Shown here: in pieces, positions 56,940 through 64,000 of the stretch | Numbering within the stretch: the stretch's first letter is position 1 | Layout of the letters: every line of letters starts with the position of its first letter | Assembly: GCA_008704415.1 (NCBI GenBank) | Contig: VXIS01000061.1 | Location: 1-64,000, forward strand | Reading direction: 5' to 3' | DNA from: Sphaerosporella brunnea | Taxonomy: Eukaryota > Ascomycota > Pezizomycetes > Pezizales > Pyronemataceae | DNA length: 64,000 nucleotides | The notes under the pieces: generated by a model | What the model was told of the DNA's origin: nothing | Database searches by the model: none | What the model saw: only the letters and a program-made list of their open reading frames with translations | Translations under genes and position numbers: made by a program

Positions 56940-58200
56940 GAATGGAGTCCGGTGGAATTTTTTAAGTTGATGTGGACCGAGGAGGAGCTGGAGTTGATCG
57001 CCAGCTCTACAAATGGCAATGCAAAGGCCCACGAAGCCAGTGAGCCGCACCACCGAGAGTGGAAGGACACCAGTGCCGGGGAGATCATGGTGTGGCTCGG
57101 CCTGGTGGTATATATGGGCGTGCATGGGCAGCGGGGAGGCTATGAGAGGTATTGGGCGCAGGTAAGTGGATCCTTATGACGCGAGCCTGAGACTTGATGG
57201 CTGCGGGGTTTGACGGCCAGGCGGTTTGGCGGCCGCGGGGTTTAATGGCCACGGGGTTTGATGGCCGCAGGGTTTGAGGACAATGGCGGATAAACCACAC
57301 AGGATATGGAGGGGGCGTATCACAGCGTCATGCAAGCGATGCCGATGCGCCGCTGGGAGCAAATTAAACGCTTTATTCACGCGTCACCGACGGTTGAGGA
57401 GGTCCCGCACGAGCGGTGGTTTGAAAAGATGCAGCCCTTGGCAGACCGCGTCCAAGCCAACTTCCAACGCTGGATTATTTTGGCTACGGATACTGCTATA
57501 GATGAGATGATGGTAAAATTTAAAGGGCGTAGCAAAGATACCTACCGCTTGCGCGAAAAACCTATCAAAGAAGGCTACAAGGTGTTTGCTTTGTCCGAAC
57601 ATGGCTACACCTGGGCCTTTTTGTTTGCCTCGCACGTTTCTGGTACGTACAGTGGGATTGAGAGCCTGGGCAAATGTACGGGATCTATCCTTCAGCAGGA
57701 CAGATAATACTGTGCTGCAGCTCGCGGGCTCTCTCCCTTCGCGTGAATTTAGTTTTAATATCTTTCTTGACAATTTGTTCTCTAATATCCCTCTTTTTCA
57801 TGCTTTGCGTCAGTTGGACATTGGCGCTGCGGGCACCGCACGGCGAGTATCCTACGGAGTTAAAATTCCGTGGAAGTGCACCTATTTTTCCGCACAATAC
57901 CGTTTCGGGGGTCGTACGCCGAGACGTTCTTGCTGTTTTATGGCAAGACAGAAAGCTCGTTCGGTTCCTGACAACTATACATACGTTAACGTCGTCCAGC
58001 GATTGCCTTCTTGTCGACCGTAATCGCCCGCCTGTAACGGATGAGAACCGGGAGCTCGTGCGGCAAGGATGGGGAGATCAACCGACCATCGCGCAGCGTA
58101 ATCCATTGGTTGCTATCGAGTACAACCAGTTTATGGGCTCCGTTGATCAGGACAATCGATCAATTGAGAGCTGAGCACGCGTGTACGCTGCGTTCTCGCC
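56940..58200 (+). pseudogene. PiggyBac-type transposase with frameshifts and an intron minisatellite
   Basis: Order: 'WSPVEFFKLMWTEEELELI' (about 56945-57000), 'EIMVWLGLVVYMG', an intron at 57162-57302 (GTAAGT..CACAG), then 'YHSVMQAMPMRRWEQIKRFI', 'FQRWIILATDTAIDEMMVKF' (first Asp region), 'RLREKPIKEGYKVFAL' and 'FLFASHVSGTYSG'. The reading frame then shifts at about 57705, 57850 and 58155, but the peptide order continues: 'TDNTVLQLAGSLPS', 'FNIFLDNLFSNIPLFHALR', 'NTVSGVVRRDVLAVLWQDRK', 'NPLVAIEYNQFMGSVDQDN' and 'RSRRNWLPLLFWLLDISTDD'. This is the DDE_Tnp_1_7 (piggyBac/PGBD) fold. At least three frameshifts make it a remnant. The N-terminus and TTAA-flanked ends were not found. Confidence 0.8.
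57188..57280 (+). repeat. Minisatellite inside the transposase intron
   Basis: About four to five imperfect copies of a roughly 18-bp GC-rich unit, consensus CGGGGTTTGATGGCC(G), occupy most of the 141-nt intron of the piggyBac relic. Confidence 0.75.
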
Positions 58201-59855
58201 GCAACTGGCTGCCCCTCCTCTTCTGGCTGCTCGATATCAGCACCGACGATGCATGGCTTCTTGCTCGGCAGTTTGGAACGGCTTCTCTCAACCAAAATCA
58301 CCATAATTGGTTGCTGAGGTTGTCGTGGGAGCTTCTCACTGCTGGACAGGAACAAATGCGAGCTGCTGCTGCTGAACAGGCGCCGACCCCCGTCCCCGCT
58401 GCTCCGTCCCCGCCCCGGACCCCGACCCCGGACCCCGACCCCGACCCCGCCCACCGCACGCGTTTTAAACACCATAATAAAAGTCAAAAAAATTTAAAGT
58501 GGCAACTTGCAAGTGCTGGGTGTGTATGTAGATTAGATCCTCGGCCGGGCTATGTATCGTCTTCCGCTCGCACAACGTCTACTGTGTGTTTTTTGGTCGA
58601 TGATTGTTCTCATGTTGCATTCGGCCGCTTTGCAGCCACGGACACAAATCCCCGCCTTCTGGCCGTGACCAGCTGATGAGGCCTTCTCACCTGCTACCCA
58701 CTCGCCTCCAGAAGATATTGTACTCTGGGCCTCGACTCCGCGCCATTGCTTCGGTCGGACCGCCGCAATTCCTTCCCCGTCTGCGCTTTCCTATCATCCC
58801 TCGGCTTGCCCAATCTCTACAAGGTGCCTTGCTCATGTAGAATTGGTAGAATCGTGAGGCAACGTGCTGCGTCTCATCGAAGCCTGGCCAGGACCAGGAC
58901 TGAATGATCCGGCCAACTCTGATTTCTCCGTGAGCATCTACGGCCGGACTATGCAAGTAGAAACTGGCAAGTGGCAACTTGCAAGTGCTGTGTGTATGTG
59001 AGTAGAGTAGGTAGATTAGGTAGATGTTCGGTCGGACTATGTATCGTCTTGCGTTCGCACAACGTCTTCGAATAGTATCGCTTCCCAGGGCATAGTTAGC
59101 AGGAGATGATTGTACTTACGCACGGCATCGATAACGTTGCTATGCGGCTGCTGTGAGACTCACCTCGTGGAACCATCTCGCGATTGCCTCGTTTCTCTGC
59201 TGGGGTTCGTCGCGATGCTTATATGTAGGTATGGGTCAGCGAGTGTTTTCTTGAACTGCTGCTGCTATGTCTCGCGATTCAACACGTGAATGAATTCCTT
59301 GCTAAAACCTGGTTCCTTTGCAGATCCATTCCTGAAATGACTCCAGACTGTCCGGAATCTACATATATGTTAGATTTTGGTGGGTCGTTGGTGTATCACT
59401 TTTTCAGTCGGCCGGATAGAACAATTATCATTGGCTTCGAATGAGACAGGAAAAATCACTCGATTACCACCGCTCCCTCTACCAGCCTTCGAAGCCCCAC
59501 CACTGTCCGCCAAACTCTTCTCCTGGTCGGACTTCTCGTTGCCGCTTATGTCGCATACGCTAAATCCAATTTGTGTCCTGACTCATGCGATGTTATCTCA
59601 CATGCTAAACCTTGACTTTCCTGAGCCAAACAGCAGGACTGTCTTCTCACACTCTCACACCATCCATCGCTATCTCACTCTGCAGTTTTCCCCGCACCAT
59701 CATCAGGAAAACTAACTTCAGAACTCCAGCTATCGTCAGTTTACCCCTTGTTACTTCACTCTGTGCGAGCATCTAACTGTTGCACTTGTAGAGCTCAAGG
59801 TCCTCCTATCATACCTTTTATCTCCCGCTCGTTGAATGGACGAAAGCCTGGAAAA
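58201..59855. other. Interval with a direct duplication
   Basis: The piggyBac frame fades out after about 58330 into a proline-rich (PDPDPDP) low-complexity stretch. A segment at about 58499-58580 (GTGGCAACTTGCAAGTGCTG..GCACAACGTCT) is repeated at about 58972-59066 with small changes. No gene seen to 59855. Confidence 0.5.
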
Positions 59856-60799
59856 ATGGCTTATCAATGCATCGGCACGGCTTCCATCGCCCTCGACCCC
59901 CTCAGTTGTGCTGTCAGAAAAGGAAAAGCGGGAAGCGTTAACGAGCATCCGCACGGCGTCCAAAAGGTTCTAGAAGTCCTTGCTGGACGAACTATTGTGG
60001 AACCCTCCTCGTCCGCGTCTGCACCCTTCTCTGAGTCCCACGGACGCTCCCCACTCATAAAGGGATACATAGTCGCATATAACCCCAACATGGAGGAAGA
60101 CGATGGGGGTTTGCTGACCGGCGGAGTCCAAGATCTGCAAAATTCTTGGATAAAGAACGTGGAAAAGACACATGGCCACGTGGACGTGGAAGATTACTTC
60201 GAATGGATGAAGCGCTGTGTATGGGCTCTTGCATTTCTTTCAACTTTTATTTTACTAATGCTCTGCAGGTTCACTCTGGCGCAAATCTGAATTTGATCCC
60301 AGCTGTGGTCCCCTATTCTCCCAACAATCATAAGATACCAGAAAAGCCTTCGACTATCGGTTCTAAGAAATGTCCACATTTGAAATTCCTGGTCCCTCCC
60401 CCCCAATCTCGTCAGATCATCCCATTAAGACGCGAGACGCTCCACGATGTGTCCCGTGTAGAGGGAGCCCTTAGGACGTTGGGAGTGATATCACACTGTG
60501 TGGGTGTTAAAGACTCGGCCGTGCGGATTTTTGAACGACAGATCGTAAGTGGCAGCAGTGTTGCTTACTCAATAAGTAGTCGCTAATGTTGATGATTACA
60601 GAAAAAAAAGCTGTATGGGGTGTTCTTTCTTTCGAAGGAGCTCAAAGAGCGGCCTCTGGTCACGCCCTGGGTAATGGTCTATCGAGACAAAAAGAATAGG
60701 CTGTACGCCTATGATGAGGTGATGGGGGCCGCGTCTGTTGGCGCTTGGGATTCGCGGTCTGCGGAGGAATGGGCGGGGGTATTCTGTGAAGAATTGTAG
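59856..60799 (+). CDS. Unknown small protein, three exons
   Basis: Exons 59856-60218, 60269-60544 and 60602-60799 join in phase 0 to give 278 aa. Sites are GTATGG..TGCAG and GTAAGT..TACAG. The C-terminal part reads 'KKLYGVFFLSKELKERPLV' and 'MVYRDKKNRLYAYDEVMG', then 'SAEEWAGVFCEEL' to a TAG. The middle has 'SGANLNLIPAVVPYSP' and 'YFEWMKR' at the first splice. No family recognised. A second plus-strand frame overlapping the start (MDESLEKWLINASARLPSP, ATG at 59836) looks equally protein-like but ends in a TAG at 59971-59973, so either the start is ambiguous or there is a frameshift. No domain suggests a function. Confidence 0.5.
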
Positions 60800-62125
60800 G
60801 AGTATCTTTTCATTCTTGGGGGCTTCAACTTCTTGTGCGGGTTTGTTGTTTGGGTATAGGCTTCTATGTACGTACGCTCCCAGATGCTTGGGGACGGGAA
60901 AAATCCAGCTCTCTTTCCGATAGGGACTATACTATGAGATTGCAGGCAGTGCTATAAGGGACGAGGAGCTGACACCCAAGTGCGCTCTCAAACGCGTCTT
61001 TTCTTCTTGAACCTGTACGCCAGGCGATCCAGAAGTCCAGATACTATGAGATTGCAGGCAGGGGCTGTATTGTAAGGGACGTGGAACCGAAACCCGAGTG
61101 CACTCTCAAAAGGCTCTTTTCTTCTTGAACCTGTACACCAGGCCGCAAGAATCTTGTATTGTTGGTAAACAGTTACCCCTGGTCGTTGTGGACCTATCTT
61201 TGGCGTTGAACATCACGATTGTGTATAAATGAAAAATTTACAGATAGGACCGAATTATGGGGGGCCGAATAACCAAAAACGGGGTCAATTTTGCAATTTG
61301 TCCGAACACCGACCGATAGGTAGAGTACATAGGAACTACTTTTGCAATTGTAGCTATTCCTAATAGACGAAGAATCCCTCAGACGAGCTGAACCGCCCGC
61401 GGGTGGAAGACCCAATTCTCGGCCTCGATGAATGTACCGAGCATCCTGCAGGCGTTGTCCATCCTGCTCCGAAGCTGAAGGGTATCTGTAAATAGGTGGC
61501 CCAGTGCTTACTGGTGTCAGCCAGCCACAGCCAAGCTCCAGGGCTGAAAACCACGTCTTTTCTTGACGCAAAACGGCCTGCACGGAAATCTAGACCGTTC
61601 ATCTCCTACGGTACGTCGGTATATAACTACTCCAAAATTGTTGCATGGGAACGTTACTTTCATCAGCCTACCTAGGTGCAGATGGGTCTACATGCTCTAG
61701 TTGTATCTCCGCTTCTCACAGCGGCTTTATGTTTCCCATATTTCATGGCACCGGGCAATTCATTCCCTTCGTTCCTACTTCCACGGCGGCGGTGAAGAAT
61801 GTTATTTCTCGGATTTGACTAAAGGTATCAAAAGTTGAGAAGCTGGGATAGCGAGATCATGGGTGGAAACCATGGTAGTGGCTTTTCACGGGGCAGATGA
61901 ATAAGTTCTCGAAGGCACCACAGTAAAAGCTCATATAGATACCAGCTATCTACAGTGCAGACCGATTTTTTCCCCCACAAATGCCAAGAGTAAAACTCCC
62001 GTAGAAAAAAACAAGAAATTCCTCGCAGATATCTTTCTTTCCTCCGCATTTTCAAAAAAACCTTGGACAAAGACAAGGGGGATCGGTCAGTTTAGATGTA
62101 AGTAACCGGTCCATTAGCCAGACGT
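60800..62125. other. Intergenic with local tandem duplication
   Basis: The block at about 60928-61027 (starting ATACTATGAGATTGCAGGCA, ending GAACCTGTACGCCAGG) is duplicated at about 61042-61143 with about 15-20 percent difference, apparently a tandem duplication. No gene seen. Confidence 0.55.
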
Positions 62126-63769
62126 CTAGAGGTGGAGGACACTCGCGATTAGCTTACGGGAGTCCTCCCTGCGGAGACCGCCCAAGTTCTTGCGCCTATC
62201 ATCCTGGTTGAGCAACTTGCCCTCAGCACGGAGACAGTGCATGTTGGCAATAAGGCTGTCGGCATTGGAGATCTCACACTTCGTCTGGAGGACGGCCTGA
62301 AGATCCTCCATACAATCCAGGCGGTACTTGTACAAAGCCTTCGCAAGGCGAAAGATGTGGTCGTCCGACAAGCTGATTGTAAGTCCGACCGAGTGAGCCA
62401 TAATCATCTCCTCAATGGAAAACTTGGCGTACTCCTTCATCTTGTGACGCTGGGCCAGGAACTCGGAGAACCGGTCCAGGCGCCATATTTTGAGAGCATC
62501 GATCCGATGGTCACGGTGAATGTACCTAAAGGGAAGATGCTGCTTGACGAGCTGAGGAGCCTGTTTGATGGACCTAGTGTCAGGCTTGGGGGGAGTCATG
62601 TCCCGGACTTTGATCTCTCGCTCCAGGGTTGAGGTCTTTCCGATGACGGTTCCTTCAGCACTCTCCAACTGCATGCCACGGCAGCGGTTCTCGAGTCGTC
62701 CAAGACGGTATTCCGTGACCGGGGAAGCTTCCAGAGACGAGACCGACTCCACAGGCTTCTCTTCCAATTTTTTCTTGCCCAAGGCGGTCTTCAGCTCCTG
62801 AATTAACCCCTGCAGAGATGTTACTCCCGGGGGAAGATACGACCGGATCACCTGACTTTCAACAGCAAGAATCTCGCGGTTCCTGTCGAAAGCCTCCTTG
62901 GGCATTTGGGCGATACCCAGGCGAGATTCCACTTCGACCATCTCTCCACTGAGTACCTCCTTGGGGCGTAATTCCCAGTCGCCTCCGTCAACGACTCGTC
63001 GTTTGAGCTGACCACGTGGTTTAAGAGTGGCTCCAGCACTCTTAGGAGCCTCGCGAAGCTCAGAAGGGTGTTGTCCAATGTGAGGGGTCTGAGAGACGGG
63101 CAACTGGTGGTTGTAGTGCTTGTGGCTCTCAGCAGGACCAACCTTGTCTCCTTCATTATCAACCGAAGCGATAGAGGAATCTCCAGGCTTGATGTTGCCA
63201 GTTTGGGTATCGTCTGAGACGATTGCTCCGTATACCTCATTAATCTGTCGACCCACATCATCGTCGTAAGTAAGGGTCTTAAAATCTTCAGAAGCGGTAG
63301 CACTAGCCTTCATTCTGAGCTCCCCCATAGTCATACCCTCGAGGATAGGGTCTCTGGAAATCCCAGTAGCTAGAACCTGATGACCTTCAGAGGTTGCATG
63401 CTGCTGCGCCTCGATAGATCCCCTAAAAGGCGGGGCACCCACAGCATTGGGGTTTTCTTGAACCCCTTCAGAGGGTCCGTCAATGCCGACCTTGTTGGAT
63501 GTGTCGTTGCCTGGGCTCTTGGTGCCCAACTGGTCGTCGTGGCGCTGTTCTAGCTCCCAGATGCGACGAGAAAGTGTCCAGGACACCGCTAGATGCCACC
63601 GAAGAGCCTTTTCATCCATAAAGCCTCGGCCTCCCGCGAGTATAGTGTCCAGATACGCTTGCTCGTTAACATCCAGCGGGACATCGAAGCTACGGTTGAT
63701 GAAGTCCATCGGGACGCCGGTGTAGGTTGGATCGCTCCACCCGGTGAATGGGATGTTAGGGTCGCTCAT
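62126..63769 (-). CDS. Unknown 547-aa acidic protein, intact
   Basis: A single open frame with an ATG at 63769 and stop at 62126, no visible introns. The first ~100 residues read 'MSDPNIPFTGWSDPTYTGVP' followed by a helical segment with 'SWTLSRRIWELEQRHDDQ'. The middle (about 150-320) is acidic/Ser-rich with little predicted structure, including 'AESHKHYNHQLPVSQTPHIG'. The C-terminal third is helical: 'REILAVESQVIRSYLPPG', 'KKKLEEKPVESVSS', then 'RLDRFSEFLAQRHKMKEYAK' and 'ALYKYRLDCMEDLQAVLQTK', suggesting a coiled-coil or interaction domain. No transmembrane span or catalytic motif recognised. Taxonomically restricted origin is possible; codon use looks unremarkable. Confidence 0.75.
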   Translation of the reverse strand: MSDPNIPFTGWSDPTYTGVPMDFINRSFDVPLDVNEQAYLDTILAGGRGFMDEKALRWHLAVSWTLSRRIWELEQRHDDQLGTKSPGNDTSNKVGIDGPSEGVQENPNAVGAPPFRGSIEAQQHATSEGHQVLATGISRDPILEGMTMGELRMKASATASEDFKTLTYDDDVGRQINEVYGAIVSDDTQTGNIKPGDSSIASVDNEGDKVGPAESHKHYNHQLPVSQTPHIGQHPSELREAPKSAGATLKPRGQLKRRVVDGGDWELRPKEVLSGEMVEVESRLGIAQMPKEAFDRNREILAVESQVIRSYLPPGVTSLQGLIQELKTALGKKKLEEKPVESVSSLEASPVTEYRLGRLENRCRGMQLESAEGTVIGKTSTLEREIKVRDMTPPKPDTRSIKQAPQLVKQHLPFRYIHRDHRIDALKIWRLDRFSEFLAQRHKMKEYAKFSIEEMIMAHSVGLTISLSDDHIFRLAKALYKYRLDCMEDLQAVLQTKCEISNADSLIANMHCLRAEGKLLNQDDRRKNLGGLRREDSRKLIASVLHL

Positions 63770-64000
63770 TCGCGCTGTTTTGGTGGTGGGGGATGGTGGG
63801 GGATGGTGGGGGATGGTGGGGGATGGTGGTAGATAAAGGGAGGAGGAAAGGAGGAGAGGATGAGGAAGGGAGAAGATGGAAGAGGCACAGCCTTGGGGCC
63901 AATGCGGGCCAGCGGCGGATAGGGGACGTCAAAAAAATTCCGGAGGTCTTTATGAAGTCGTCCGTGGCCAAGTATGTAGGTGTGCGATGCTCACAAGCCG
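63770..64000. repeat. 12-bp minisatellite upstream of the 547-aa gene
   Basis: GGGGGATGGTGG is repeated about four times at about 63786-63832, within 20-65 bp of the start of the minus-strand gene, so it lies in its 5' leader or promoter. The rest of the interval to 64000 shows no gene. Confidence 0.8.

Noticed and set aside
62237..62632. Plus-strand frame under the 547-aa gene
   Set aside because: Antisense shadow; the long minus frame is uninterrupted.

Overview
This window looks like nuclear DNA of a filamentous ascomycete (Pezizomycotina-type). Genes have several short introns of about 45-80 nt with GT..AG ends. The tRNA-Pro(AGG) and tRNA-Phe(GAA) genes carry introns. There is a Zn2Cys6 regulator, NACHT/STAND (NLR-like) relics, and many decayed DNA transposons. 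No rRNA, CRISPR array, operon or bacterial signal was seen. I cannot name the species. The alpha-1,4-glucan lyase is an enzyme known from ascomycetes such as Peziza and Morchella.

Layout. 1-5.5 kb is gene-poor and holds a broken NLR-like gene and a LINE tail. At 5.5-10 kb there is a tRNA-Ile, a five-exon Zn2Cys6 transcription factor and, convergent with it, a DUF1445/D-glutamate cyclase-type protein. 10-19 kb is a transposon graveyard (TA-flanked GGGGATCC MITE and a partial relative, a DDE fragment, TGTTCTC-ended elements) with two tRNA-Pro(AGG) and one tRNA-Phe. At 19-25.5 kb lie a 934-aa leucine-rich-repeat protein, a divergent coiled-coil protein, a tRNA-Phe pair and a protein with an internal duplication. 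25.5-29 kb holds a hAT tail and a third tRNA-Pro.

The core block, 29-48.4 kb, has NC2-beta (NCB2), a 380-bp MITE, a 17-exon alpha-1,4-glucan lyase (GH31), a second tRNA-Phe pair, a xanthine/hypoxanthine phosphoribosyltransferase, flavocytochrome b2 (CYB2), a Rab-type GTPase with a 6-nt micro-exon, ARP6 of the SWR1 chromatin complex and an RBR E3 ubiquitin ligase.

48.4-64 kb returns to accessory sequence: a 159-bp MITE, a second broken NLR-like gene, a disrupted YME2-like mitochondrial gene, a frameshifted piggyBac transposase, a small three-exon unknown gene, local duplications and an intact 547-aa unknown protein.

The intact genes are mostly unrelated housekeeping or metabolic loci. Exon-intron models were built by hand from reading frame, splice sites and recalled family motifs. 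They should be checked by alignment or RNA-seq.
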